Source of the DNA: VXNF01 sp965116465 | Lineage (GTDB): Bacteria; Actinomycetota; Acidimicrobiia; Acidimicrobiales; CATQHL01 | DNA: 64,000 nucleotides | Assembly: GCA_965116465.1 (NCBI GenBank) | Contig: OZ220687.1 | Coordinates: forward strand, 2,790,001 to 2,854,000 | Direction of reading: 5' to 3' | Shown: one piece after another, positions 44,398-52,810 of the stretch | Layout: every line of letters begins with the position of its first letter | Numbering within the stretch: the stretch's first letter is position 1 | Translations under genes and position numbers: made by a program | Notes under the pieces: generated by a model | Seen by the model: only the letters and a program-made list of their open reading frames with translations | What the model was told of the DNA's origin: nothing | Database searches by the model: none

Positions 44398-45663
44398 TCA
44401 GCCAACCGAGTCCGCCAACCCGTCACGGAACTGCGGCGCGGCCACGGCGATGAGCGCCTCTGCCCGCTCTCGCAGCCCCAAGCCTGCCAGATCGGCCACC
44501 CCGTGCTCGGTGACGACGTACTGCGTGAAGTGCCGGGGGACTGCGACCGGGGTGCCGGGGTCGAGTCGCGCCACGATCCTCGAGACGTCACCCCGCCTGT
44601 TCGTGGACGGCATGGCGATGATGCTCTTCCCTCCCGGTGAGAGCCAGGCTCCCTGGGCGAAGTCGAACCCGCCGCCCACACCGCTCAGTTGGTCGCCCCC
44701 GAGGTGCTCCACGTTCGCCTGACCCATCAGGTCCACCTGCACCGCCGAGTTGACCGACACGAAGCCCTCGAAGCTCGCGATGTACGCCGGGTCGAGGATT
44801 GTGTCGAACGGGTGCATCTCGAGGGCGGGGTTCTCGTGGGCGTAGTCGAACAGAGCCGTCGTTCCCATCAATTCCGCGCAGAGAGCGGACGGCTGCCCGT
44901 CGCCTGGCGCGCGCAGCTTCCCGGCGGCATCCATCGCAACGATGGCGTCGATGCCCATCCCGTAGATCCGCAGATCGGAGACGTCCGAGGCGCAGAGTTT
45001 CTGCGCCAGCGCCTCCGGGATCGCCCCGATGCCCACCTGCAGGGTGGTGCCCGAGGGGATCAGGGCGGCTAGCCGATCCGCGATGGCGGCGGCAGTGGGG
45101 CCGACCGCCGGCTGGGGGTGCTCGCCGAGCGGTTCGTCGACCTCGACGAGCCAGTCGATCTCGCTGGTGTGCAGCGACGCCTCCCCGGCGACCCGCGGCA
45201 TGCGCGGGTTGACCTGGGCGATCACCCGGGGTGCCAGGCGGGCGACTGTCAACGGGTAGCTGGTCGACGTGCCGAGGCTGCAGCGCCCGGCGTCGTCGGG
45301 TGGTGAGGTGTGCACGACCGCCACGTCGAGGGGGAGCCGCCCGCTACCGAAGAGGTGCGACAGTTGCGATCCCCGGATCGGGAGGAAGCGCACCGAGCCC
45401 TCGGCGACGGCGGCGCGCACCGGCGGCATGACGTGCCAGGTGGTGTAGCGGATCCCGTCGTTGAGAAACGGGTAGTCCGAGAGCAGCAGGCCGCTGTACA
45501 CGTCGAGGCCGCGGAGGCGATCGGCCTGGCGGGCGATCTCGCGCTCGGTGGCGCTCGCCCCGCCCGCGCCGGGCGGCAGCAGCACCGCCGAGGTCGGCTC
45601 GAGCGTCCCGACCGCTTCGGCGAGCGACACCCAGCGACCTCTCCTGTGTCTTCCGGTGCTCAT
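44398..45663 (-). CDS. Acetyl-CoA hydrolase/4-hydroxybutyrate CoA-transferase family protein
   Basis: 421 residues with the two-domain CoA-transferase fold: GTTLQVGIGAIPEALAQKL mid-protein, AELMGTTALFDY, a GGGFDFAQGA glycine loop, and the C-terminal signature YVVTEHGVADLAGLGLRERAEALI. These enzymes move CoA between acids through a glutamyl thioester. It could recycle CoA among the acids imported or generated by neighbouring operons. There is no N-terminal signal. The gene is followed by the cupin and preceded by a REP-like repeat. Confidence 0.87.
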   Translation of the reverse strand: MSTGRHRRGRWVSLAEAVGTLEPTSAVLLPPGAGGASATEREIARQADRLRGLDVYSGLLLSDYPFLNDGIRYTTWHVMPPVRAAVAEGSVRFLPIRGSQLSHLFGSGRLPLDVAVVHTSPPDDAGRCSLGTSTSYPLTVARLAPRVIAQVNPRMPRVAGEASLHTSEIDWLVEVDEPLGEHPQPAVGPTAAAIADRLAALIPSGTTLQVGIGAIPEALAQKLCASDVSDLRIYGMGIDAIVAMDAAGKLRAPGDGQPSALCAELMGTTALFDYAHENPALEMHPFDTILDPAYIASFEGFVSVNSAVQVDLMGQANVEHLGGDQLSGVGGGFDFAQGAWLSPGGKSIIAMPSTNRRGDVSRIVARLDPGTPVAVPRHFTQYVVTEHGVADLAGLGLRERAEALIAVAAPQFRDGLADSVG

Positions 45664-45740
45664 GTCGGGACTTCCCGGATCAATGGGCCCGGTCGACGTT
45701 CTCGTGCCGTCCGGTCCGGCGTCAACTCGCCGCCCGCCCC

Positions 45741-45766
45741 GTCATTCCGGCGAAGGCCGGAATCCA
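45741..45766 (+). repeat. REP-like palindromic repeat, copy 3
   Basis: Identical in its 26 nt to the reverse complement of 9418-9443: arms ATTCCGGC/GCCGGAAT, loop GAAG. It lies between the CoA-transferase start and the adenine-deaminase-like stop. Confidence 0.75.
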
Positions 45767-45784
45767 AGCGTGTGCAGTGACCAC

Positions 45785-47545
45785 CTATACGCTTCGGACC
45801 AGCGGGCTGCAGAACGAGAGCGTGGCCTGCTCCACGAAGCCGCGGTCCAGCAGCGAGTACTGCGGGATCGCCGTGATGGGCAGGAAGATCAGCCACATGA
45901 ACGGGTTCGCCAGACCGCAGCCCAGTTCGTGGGCGGCGGCGATGAGGCGGTCCTCGGCCTCGACCATTTCGGCGGGCGAGATGTCGCTCATGATCCCCGC
46001 CAGCGGCAGCGGCAGCTCGGCCAGGATCTCGCCGCTGCGGGCCACGACCTGCCCGCCGTTCAGCTCGATGACGCGGTTGATGGCGGTGGCCATCGACTCG
46101 GTGTTGGCGCCGACGCACACCACGTTCTCGTCGTCAGGCGACAGCGAGGTGGCCAGCGCCCCGTCGGTGAGGCTGAAGCCCGACATGAAGGCCGTGGAGC
46201 GCGAGCCCGTGTCGTTGTAGCGCTCCAGCACCGACACGTACGACACGTCGATGGACGGGTCGTTCAGCACGATTCCGCCCTCGATGGTCAACTCCACGTC
46301 CCGGCGCAGCCGCAGCGGGATCTCCGGGGGGATGAACATCGAGATGGCCTCCACCCGGCCGTCGGGCATGTCGGTGCGGAACAGCAGGTCGTCGGGCTCC
46401 ACCGGCGTCATCGAGAAGGTGCTCAGCAGCTCCGCCGGGCGCTCCGGCGCCGCCAGGGCCACCTGCATCTCACCGCCGGAGGCCACGAACTCGCCGCCGA
46501 CGTACACAGCCGACACCGCGAAGTCCGCCAGGTCCTCCACCAGCAGGATGTCGGCGTAGCGGCCCGGCGCCACCGCCCCCACCTGGTCGTCCACCCGCAG
46601 GGCGTCGGCGGCGTTGACGGTCACCATCTGGATGGCCGTCACCGGGTCGACGCCCTCGGCGATGGCCCGGCGCACGATGTGGTCCATGTGCCCCAGGCGC
46701 ACCAGCGTGGAGGTGTCGGTGTCGTCGGAGCAGAGGCTCACCCGGCGGGTGGGCAGCCCCGCCTCGGTGACCGCCTTGATGCAGTCGGCCAGGTTGAAGG
46801 CCATCGTGGCCTCGCGCAGCAGGCAGAAGAACCCGTTGCGCAGCTTGTCGATGGTCTCCTCGGCGGAGAAGCACTCGTGGTCGTCGCGGGCACCGCAGTT
46901 GGCGTAGGCCCCCAGAGCCAGCCCGGTCACGAACGGGGCGTGGCCGTGCACGGGCAGCTTGTGGGCCTCGCAGAGGCCGATGGACTCGATGACGTCGGCA
47001 TCGCCGGCCCGGATGAAGTCGAAGGTCGTCTCGGCGATGCCGTTGGCCTCGTCCCACTGCATGGCGATGCGGTGGTCGTCGGGTCCCACGCTGGCACCGA
47101 GGGTGCCCTCGGGGATGGTGTAGGGGATCTTCGAGGGCGGCGGGTTGAAGATGCGCAGGGGCAGGTCGGCCGCCTCGTCGAGCATGTAGCGGATGCCGTC
47201 GATGCCCTTCACGGGGGCGATCTGGTCGAAGGCGGTGCAGACCGATGTGGTGCCCCTTGCCAGCACGACCGAGGCGAACCGGGTGATCGACATCTTGGTG
47301 ACCTCGGTGTGCACGTGCGGGTCGATGAGCCCCGGCACGAGGTGCATGCCCGAGGCGTCGATGATCTCGGTCTCCTCCCCGATGGTCTCGCTCACGTCGC
47401 CGATGGCGGCGATGCGGTCGCCGGCGATCGCCACGCCCGCCTCGTACACCTCGGCGGTGAACACGTTGACGAGCGTCCCGCCGGTGAACACCTTGTCGGC
47501 GGGGCGGCGCCCGAGTCCGACGTCGATGGCTCGCTGGCTGTACAT
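45785..47545 (-). CDS. Adenine deaminase-family amidohydrolase, paralogue 1
   Basis: 586 residues of the COG1001 type: an amidohydrolase barrel plus C-terminal domain. Metal motif GLIDPHVHTE (about 65-75), GHAPFVTGLAL, DDHEC and SLCSDDTDT are followed by VTVNAADALRVDDQVGAVAPGRYADILLV. The C-terminus has MSGFSLTDGALATSLSPDDENVVCVG. Adenine deaminases convert adenine to hypoxanthine plus ammonia; here the HVHTE in place of the usual HxHIES suggests a divergent substrate. GGAGGT lies upstream of the ATG. A REP-like element follows the stop. Confidence 0.82.
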   Translation of the reverse strand: MYSQRAIDVGLGRRPADKVFTGGTLVNVFTAEVYEAGVAIAGDRIAAIGDVSETIGEETEIIDASGMHLVPGLIDPHVHTEVTKMSITRFASVVLARGTTSVCTAFDQIAPVKGIDGIRYMLDEAADLPLRIFNPPPSKIPYTIPEGTLGASVGPDDHRIAMQWDEANGIAETTFDFIRAGDADVIESIGLCEAHKLPVHGHAPFVTGLALGAYANCGARDDHECFSAEETIDKLRNGFFCLLREATMAFNLADCIKAVTEAGLPTRRVSLCSDDTDTSTLVRLGHMDHIVRRAIAEGVDPVTAIQMVTVNAADALRVDDQVGAVAPGRYADILLVEDLADFAVSAVYVGGEFVASGGEMQVALAAPERPAELLSTFSMTPVEPDDLLFRTDMPDGRVEAISMFIPPEIPLRLRRDVELTIEGGIVLNDPSIDVSYVSVLERYNDTGSRSTAFMSGFSLTDGALATSLSPDDENVVCVGANTESMATAINRVIELNGGQVVARSGEILAELPLPLAGIMSDISPAEMVEAEDRLIAAAHELGCGLANPFMWLIFLPITAIPQYSLLDRGFVEQATLSFCSPLVRSV

Positions 47546-47672
47546 GGCTGACCTCCGTGTGGATCGGGTCGGAATGCGGCGCCGGCCGTAGGGATCCGGG
47601 CCGCCGCACGCCGCCGCCGTTGTGGCCGGCGAGTCTAGGTTGGCGAGGGCCGTCGGGTCCGGGCCGGGCGGG

Positions 47673-48983
47673 CTAGTGGAACGTCAGGTACTCCCGGAGT
47701 TCCCAGTCGGTGACGGCTCGGGCGTAGCGGTCCCACTCGGCGCGCTTCATGGCCACGAAGTGGTCGCTGATCTCCCTGCCGACCGCCTCGTACAGCGCCT
47801 CGTCGGCCTCGAGCGCGTCGAGGGCCAGCGACAGGTTCTCCGGGCAGCAGCGCTCGGTGTTGGCGCTCTCGAGCGAGTCGCCGGTCTCCGCGGGTGGCGG
47901 GTCCTCGCCTGCCTCGATCCCCAGGCGGGCGGCGGCCATCATCGCCGCCGCCGAGAGGTACAGGTTGGCGGCCCCGTCGGCCAGCCGGTGCTCGAGGCGG
48001 CTGGCGGCGCCCCGCCCCGAGGGCACCCGCACCGCCACCGAGCGGTGGTCGTAGCCCCAGTTGGCCCAGTAGCCCGCCAACTCGCCCGGCTTGAGGCGCT
48101 TGTAGGCGTTCACTGTGGGGGCGCAGAGGGCGGTCAGGGCCTCGTGGTGGGCGAGCACGCCGGCGATTGCGTGTCTCACCATGTCGGACAGGCCGTCGTC
48201 ACTGGCGGGATCGTCGAAGAGGTTCCGACCGTCGTCGCCGGTGACGCTGAGATGGAAGTGGGTGCCGTTGCCACCCCGGTCCTGGAACGGCCGGCCCAGG
48301 AAGGTCAGCAGCAGGCCGTGGCGCAGCGCCACCTCCCGGCAGAGTTGCTTCAGCAGGAAGGCGCGGTCCAGGGCGTCGAGGGCGTCGCCGTAGCCGACCA
48401 CCACCTCGAACTGCGGGTTGTCGTACTCGCTTCCCGCCGTCTCGATGCCGATCCCGCAGGTCTCGGCGGCCGCCAGGATGTCGTCGAAGAGCCCCACCGG
48501 GTCCACGACCGTGCCCGTCCCGTAGCAGTACGCCCCCGGGGTGTCCCAGGGCTCCCAGCCGCCCGAGCCGTCGGGCTGCAGCACGTACGCCTCCAACTCC
48601 ACGCCGATCTTGGGGGTTCCGCCGGCGGTTGCGGCCAGTGCGTCGATGGCGCGCTGCGCGGCGAGGCGGCTCGAGATCGCCAGCGGTTCGCCGAGGCGCT
48701 CCAGGTCGGCGATGACGACGCCCGTGCCGTCATCCCAACTCGGGCGCACGTCGTCGATCGAATAGAGGGCCGAGAGGTCGCCCATCCCCTCCAGCACCTC
48801 GGCGCCGGGCGCCGGGATGAGGTCGCGGTCGTAGCCGACCCCGAAGATCGTGACCGAGAACCCCACCTCGCCGGTCACCGCGGCGGCGGGGACGTACTTG
48901 CCGCGGGCGAAGCCGAACTGGTCGGCGAACAGGACCCGGATTCTGTGCATTCCTGCTGGGAGCATCGTGCGATCAGCCTTCAC
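47673..48983 (-). CDS. Glutamine synthetase-like gamma-glutamyl ligase
   Basis: 436 residues, GS-III/PuuA-like length (no adenylylation site recognised). The start is GTG 48983; ATG 48965 is possible. Visible blocks are the EAYVLQ-type acidic strand (GVELEAYVLQ), GNGTHFHLSV metal/ATP region, NAYKRLKPGE and RSVAVRVPSGRG, with the C-terminal SRLEHRLADGAANLYL. Many actinobacterial relatives ligate glutamate to polyamines, ethanolamine or amines rather than ammonia. A C26-type gamma-glutamyl hydrolase at 52.8 kb fits a Puu-like pathway. Confidence 0.85.
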   Translation of the reverse strand: MKADRTMLPAGMHRIRVLFADQFGFARGKYVPAAAVTGEVGFSVTIFGVGYDRDLIPAPGAEVLEGMGDLSALYSIDDVRPSWDDGTGVVIADLERLGEPLAISSRLAAQRAIDALAATAGGTPKIGVELEAYVLQPDGSGGWEPWDTPGAYCYGTGTVVDPVGLFDDILAAAETCGIGIETAGSEYDNPQFEVVVGYGDALDALDRAFLLKQLCREVALRHGLLLTFLGRPFQDRGGNGTHFHLSVTGDDGRNLFDDPASDDGLSDMVRHAIAGVLAHHEALTALCAPTVNAYKRLKPGELAGYWANWGYDHRSVAVRVPSGRGAASRLEHRLADGAANLYLSAAAMMAAARLGIEAGEDPPPAETGDSLESANTERCCPENLSLALDALEADEALYEAVGREISDHFVAMKRAEWDRYARAVTDWELREYLTFH

Positions 48984-49103
48984 GTCGTGGATTCGGGGTG
49001 GCGCTGTACGGAGTCATCTCGGCGAGATCCCCTGGAAGCGCGGGTCGTGACAATTGCGGCCGGCCGGCCGGCTCGCCGACCCGGCACGCCCGACGGTGGC
49101 GGA

Positions 49104-49112
49104 TAGTAGCCT
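49104..49112 (+). promoter_or_regulatory. Candidate -10 of the BMP lipoprotein gene
   Basis: TAGTAGCCT contains two overlapping -10-like hexamers. Transcription from here would begin near 49119 and give a leader of about 140 nt before ATG 49257. GGAGGG (49242-49247) serves as ribosome site. Confidence 0.35.
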
Positions 49113-49256
49113 CGCATCGTGGTCGCATCGGGAGCGGCCACGGTGAGGGGCACCGGCGCTGTCAGCGGACGGCGGAGCGGCACATCGGGGTGTGTGCGGT
49201 GCCCACAAGTCAATGGTGGATTGGGTGTCATGCACCGCTACGGAGGGACGAGAACC

Positions 49257-50813
49257 ATGACAAGGCCAACGAAGCACTCTCAACATCACGGCCGGCGGAC
49301 GCTGTGGAGCATGGTCGGTGTGCTCATGGCGCTCGCAATGGTCGCCGCGGCCTGCGCAGCCGAGGACACTGCGGCGCGGGACGCCGCCGCGGGGGCCTCG
49401 AGCGCCGCGTCGTCGGCGGCGGGCGATGCAGCGTCCGCGATGGCCGCGGCCCAGGGCGCCCAGGCCGACGTCGACGCGGCGGACGCCCGGGCGGGCGCGG
49501 CGGAGGCGGAGGCTTCCGCGGCCGGGGCCACGGCGGATGCCGCGGCGGCGGCGGCGGACGCGGCGGCGGCTGCGGCGGCGGAGGCTCAGGCTGCCGCCGA
49601 GTTGGCCCAGGCCACGGCTTCGGGCAGCGCGGACGCCATCGCCGACGCGGAAGCGGCGCTGGCCGAGGCCCAGGCGGCCGCTGAGGCGGCCAGCGCGCAG
49701 GCGACTGCAGCCCAGCAGGAGGCGGCCGCAGCCCAGGCGGAAGCCGCGGCGGCGCAGGAGGAGGCCGCTGCGGCTCAGGAAGAGGCAGCTGCGGCCCAGG
49801 CGGAAGCCGCCGCAGCCCAGGAGGAGGCGGCTTCCGCGCAGGCCCAGGTCGAGGAGATGGAGGCGGCCGCCGCCGCCGACGAGGGTCTGCGTGTAGCGCT
49901 GCTGCTGCCGGGCATCAAGAACGACAACTCCTTCAGCCAGGCCGCTGCCGAGGGCATCATCGACGCCGTGGCGGCGGACGGCAACATCGCCGAGTACCAG
50001 ATCCTGGAGGAGATCATCGAGCCCACCGATTCGCTCCCGGCGATCCGGGGCTTCGCCAGCCGGGGCTTCGACCTGATCATCGGCCACGGCATCGAGTACG
50101 TGGATCCGATCATGGAGCTCTACTCCGAGTTCCCCGACGTCGACTTCGCCATGACCGGCGGGGTGCTCGTGGAGGGAGCCGATCCGCAGGACAACGTGGT
50201 GGACTGGCTCTACAACGTGCAGGACATGGCCTACCCGAACGGGATCGTGGCCGCGAACGCGCTGATCGGCGACACCATCGGCATCGTCGGCGGGCCGGAG
50301 TTCGACTTCGTGAAGGTCATGCACATCTCGTTCCAGCAGGGCGTGGCCTCGGTCAACCCGGAGGTCCAGTTCCTCGAGGGCTTCGCGGGCGACTTCGTGA
50401 ACGTCCAGAAGGCCGCCGAGGTGGCCAAGTCGCTGATCGACCAGGGCGCCGACATGATCTACTGCTCCGGTGACGGCATCTGTATCGGCGCCGCCCAGTC
50501 GGCCTCCGCCGCCGGTATTCCGATCCTGGTGGGCTTCGGCTCGCAGTACGAGACCGCACCGGACGTCTACATCGGCGCCACGGTGATCCGTCTCAGCGAG
50601 CTGTTCCAGACCTACTTCGACACGGTGCGCGACGGCACCTTCGGTAACGCCTTCTACCCCGGGAGCCTGCAGAACGGCGGCATCGAGGTGCTGCCCATCA
50701 ACATGGACGCCACCGTCGAGACGGCCAAGAGCCTCGAGGAGCTGCAGCAGATCCTCGACGACTTCGTGGCCGCCGTGGTGTCCGGCGAGTTCGTCATCCC
50801 GTTCCCGTTCTAG
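49257..50813 (+). CDS. Stalked BMP/PnrA-family (purine nucleoside) binding lipoprotein
   Basis: 518 residues from ATG 49257. A signal peptide with lipobox VAAAC (Cys33) is followed by residues 34-208, an Ala-rich stalk with near-perfect 7-residue units (AAAAQEE, AAAAQAE) at its end. From 209 a type I periplasmic-binding fold follows (LRVALLLPGIKNDNSFSQAA, IIGHGIEYVDPIMEL, PNGIVAANALIGDTIGIVGG, GADMIYCSGDG). BMP proteins bind purine nucleosides or related ligands for an ABC importer; no permease or ATPase genes adjoin. It is unrelated in fold to the family-5 binding proteins here yet carries the same stalk. An in-frame GTG 49119 would bury the signal peptide and is rejected. Confidence 0.88.
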   Translation: MTRPTKHSQHHGRRTLWSMVGVLMALAMVAAACAAEDTAARDAAAGASSAASSAAGDAASAMAAAQGAQADVDAADARAGAAEAEASAAGATADAAAAAADAAAAAAAEAQAAAELAQATASGSADAIADAEAALAEAQAAAEAASAQATAAQQEAAAAQAEAAAAQEEAAAAQEEAAAAQAEAAAAQEEAASAQAQVEEMEAAAAADEGLRVALLLPGIKNDNSFSQAAAEGIIDAVAADGNIAEYQILEEIIEPTDSLPAIRGFASRGFDLIIGHGIEYVDPIMELYSEFPDVDFAMTGGVLVEGADPQDNVVDWLYNVQDMAYPNGIVAANALIGDTIGIVGGPEFDFVKVMHISFQQGVASVNPEVQFLEGFAGDFVNVQKAAEVAKSLIDQGADMIYCSGDGICIGAAQSASAAGIPILVGFGSQYETAPDVYIGATVIRLSELFQTYFDTVRDGTFGNAFYPGSLQNGGIEVLPINMDATVETAKSLEELQQILDDFVAAVVSGEFVIPFPF

Positions 50814-50834
50814 GGGCCTGACAGCCGAACCGAT

Positions 50835-50873
50835 CTGATCCGGTTCCCGCGCCGCAGGCGGGAGCCGGATCAG
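50835..50873. terminator. Bidirectional terminator stem
   Basis: Arms CTGATCCGGTTCCCGC and GCGGGAGCCGGATCAG pair over 16 bp with one G-U, loop GCCGCAG. It lies between convergent genes, 22 nt after the BMP stop and overlapping the last codon of the adenine-deaminase-like gene. Confidence 0.75.
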
Positions 50874-52675
50874 TCGCCGGTGTGTGCGGGGCAGCGGCAG
50901 CAGACCAGGACGGGCAGGAACGTCTGGGTGAAGGTGTCGATGAGGCCCTTCTCGGTGAGGCCGTAGTCGGGCACCCCGGCGAGGCCCACGAACGACAGGA
51001 TCATGAACGGCGACTCGGTCTCGCAGCCGAGTGAGCGAGCCGCAGCGGTCACCCTCTCGAGCCCCTCGTGGACCTCCTCCCAGGGGCGGTCGCTCATGCA
51101 TCCTCCGTAGGGCAGCGGGAGCGAGGCCAGCACCTCGCCGCCGGCCACCACGACGTAGCCGCCGTGGATCTCCTCGAGGCTGCGGGCGGCGTGCGCCAAC
51201 TCGTCGTCGGAGGTGCCGAGCACGACGAGGTTCTGGTTCTCGCAGTTGGTGGTGATGCCGATGGCGCCGGCACGGAGCCCGAAGCCCCGCACGAAACCCA
51301 TGGCCAGGGTGTGGCTGGCGTGGTGGCGGTCCACCACGGCGATCTTGGCTATGTCGCCGGCGGGGTCGGCGGCCACCGACCCATCCGTGATGGCGAGTTC
51401 GGCCTCGAAGGCCCGCTTGAAGTAGCCGTCGTACATCTCCATGGCCCGCACCACGGCCACCTCCCCCGGAGCTGGTGTGGCCAGGACGCGGAAGCTCTCC
51501 GGACCGATGTCGGGGTGCAGGCGGACGGTGCCCCGGCAGGACTCCGGAAGGGCGTCGTCGTTGCTGAACGTGGCGGCGCCGTGGCGGCCGGCCACCTTGC
51601 CGCCGACCAGCACCAGGTGTGGCCGCACGTCGGTGAGATCCTCCAGGAGCATCAGGTCGGCCAGGCGGGTGGGGGTGATCGAGCCCAGCACATGGTCGAG
51701 CCGGTAGGAGCGGGCGGCGTTGAGCGTGGCCATGCGGTAGGCCTCGATGGGCTCGACGCCGCAGTCGATGGCGGTGCGCACGTGGTGATCGATGTGCCCC
51801 TCGTCCGCCAGGTCGCCCACGTGCCGGTCGTCGGCGCAGAAGGTGAACTGATCGAACCCGCCGGCGACCCTCGCAGGGTCGGCGAACAGCGGCCGCACGT
51901 TGTCGTTCATGGAGCCCGACATGACGGTGATGCCGATGCCCAGGCGCAGCCGCTCGATCACGTCTGCGGGGTCGAAGGCGTTGTGGTCGTCGAAGATGCC
52001 GGCGGCGGCGTAGGTCCACAGCGGCTCGGAGGCGATGCGGGCCGTGTGGCCGGTGATGCGGCGCCCGGCGGCGAGGGCCCGGTGCGACTTGCGGGCCGCT
52101 GAGTCTTCCAGGTCGAACGGGTTGCTCTCGCCGAGCGTGACCGCTCGGGGGTCGCTGAGGCGCGCCAGGATCTCCGCCTCGGGCACCGTGCTGCCGCCCA
52201 GTTCGAGTTCGGGGGTGCGCGGCACCTTGTGGGAGACCTGGCGGAAGATGCGCAGCGGCGTGCCCGTGGTGGCGGCGATGTCCATGCCGACCGGGCCCAG
52301 CACGTTGGCCAGGCAGTTGGGGTCGGCCAGCACGGTGGTGGTGCCCCGGGGCACCACCAGGCGAGCCAACTCGCCGGGCGTCAGCAGCGTGTACTCGATG
52401 TGCAGGTGGGTGTCGATGAAGCCCGGCGACACCCAGCAGCCGGCGGCGTCGACCTCGCTGGTCGCGTCCAGGCGTCCCGGCGGCGTGACGGCGGCGATGT
52501 GGGGACCGCAGATCAGCACGTCTCGGCGCAGCATCTCCCGCCCGTGCAGCGCCAGCAGCGTGCCGTCACGGATCGCCAGGTCGGCGGGTTCGTCGCCGGC
52601 GGCCACCCGTTGCAGGCGCAGCAACTGCTCGGGCGACGGCACGAGGTGGGCGCCGATGAAGTCGACGTCGCTCAC
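50870..52675 (-). CDS. Adenine deaminase-family amidohydrolase, paralogue 2
   Basis: 601 residues from GTG 52675. It has GFIDTHLHIEYTLLTPGELARL (metal HxH plus Glu), RGTTTVLADPNCLANVLG, GHTARIASE, FDDHNAF, FCADDRHVGDL and the conserved GAIGITTNCENQNLVVLG C-terminal block. It is closer to classical Ade than the paralogue at 45785, which keeps different residues after HVH. Deaminates adenine or a related amino-heterocycle. A TACAGT hexamer 8 nt before the GTG suggests a leaderless start. It shares a terminator with the BMP gene. Confidence 0.85.
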   Translation of the reverse strand: MSDVDFIGAHLVPSPEQLLRLQRVAAGDEPADLAIRDGTLLALHGREMLRRDVLICGPHIAAVTPPGRLDATSEVDAAGCWVSPGFIDTHLHIEYTLLTPGELARLVVPRGTTTVLADPNCLANVLGPVGMDIAATTGTPLRIFRQVSHKVPRTPELELGGSTVPEAEILARLSDPRAVTLGESNPFDLEDSAARKSHRALAAGRRITGHTARIASEPLWTYAAAGIFDDHNAFDPADVIERLRLGIGITVMSGSMNDNVRPLFADPARVAGGFDQFTFCADDRHVGDLADEGHIDHHVRTAIDCGVEPIEAYRMATLNAARSYRLDHVLGSITPTRLADLMLLEDLTDVRPHLVLVGGKVAGRHGAATFSNDDALPESCRGTVRLHPDIGPESFRVLATPAPGEVAVVRAMEMYDGYFKRAFEAELAITDGSVAADPAGDIAKIAVVDRHHASHTLAMGFVRGFGLRAGAIGITTNCENQNLVVLGTSDDELAHAARSLEEIHGGYVVVAGGEVLASLPLPYGGCMSDRPWEEVHEGLERVTAAARSLGCETESPFMILSFVGLAGVPDYGLTEKGLIDTFTQTFLPVLVCCRCPAHTGD

Positions 52676-52683
52676 GGACTCTC

Positions 52684-52689
52684 ACTGTA
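52684..52689 (-). promoter_or_regulatory. Leaderless-type -10 of adenine-deaminase paralogue 2
   Basis: TACAGT on the minus strand, 8 nt before GTG 52675. It is divergent from the element at 52797. Confidence 0.4.
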
Positions 52690-52796
52690 CGGGACGGCTC
52701 CCGGGCGCTGAGATCCCTCCGCGCGTCCTGCCGGAAGGCCCGACGGCGCCGGGTGACGGTGGCCGGCGACTCCGGGGCGGTGGGCATCGGTGTCCT

Positions 52797-52802
52797 TACA
52801 CT
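52797..52802 (+). promoter_or_regulatory. Leaderless-type -10 of the C26 hydrolase
   Basis: TACACT followed by 8 nt and ATG 52811. It overlaps the alternative GTG 52790 reading and so supports the shorter start. Confidence 0.4.
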
Positions 52803-52810
52803 GGCCACCC

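Noticed and set aside
47673..48983. Housekeeping glutamine synthetase GlnA
   Set aside because: It lacks an obvious adenylylation-loop motif, is short at the N-terminus and lies in an amine-salvage context, so a gamma-glutamyl ligase of the GS family is preferred.
49119..49256. N-terminal extension of the BMP lipoprotein to GTG 49119
   Set aside because: It would place 46 residues before the signal peptide; ATG 49257 has GGAGGG and a proper lipoprotein N-terminus.
49430..49870. Repetitive DNA in the stalk region considered as a CRISPR-like or tandem-repeat array
   Set aside because: Periodicity is 21 nt and in frame, reflecting protein heptads; there are no unique spacers.
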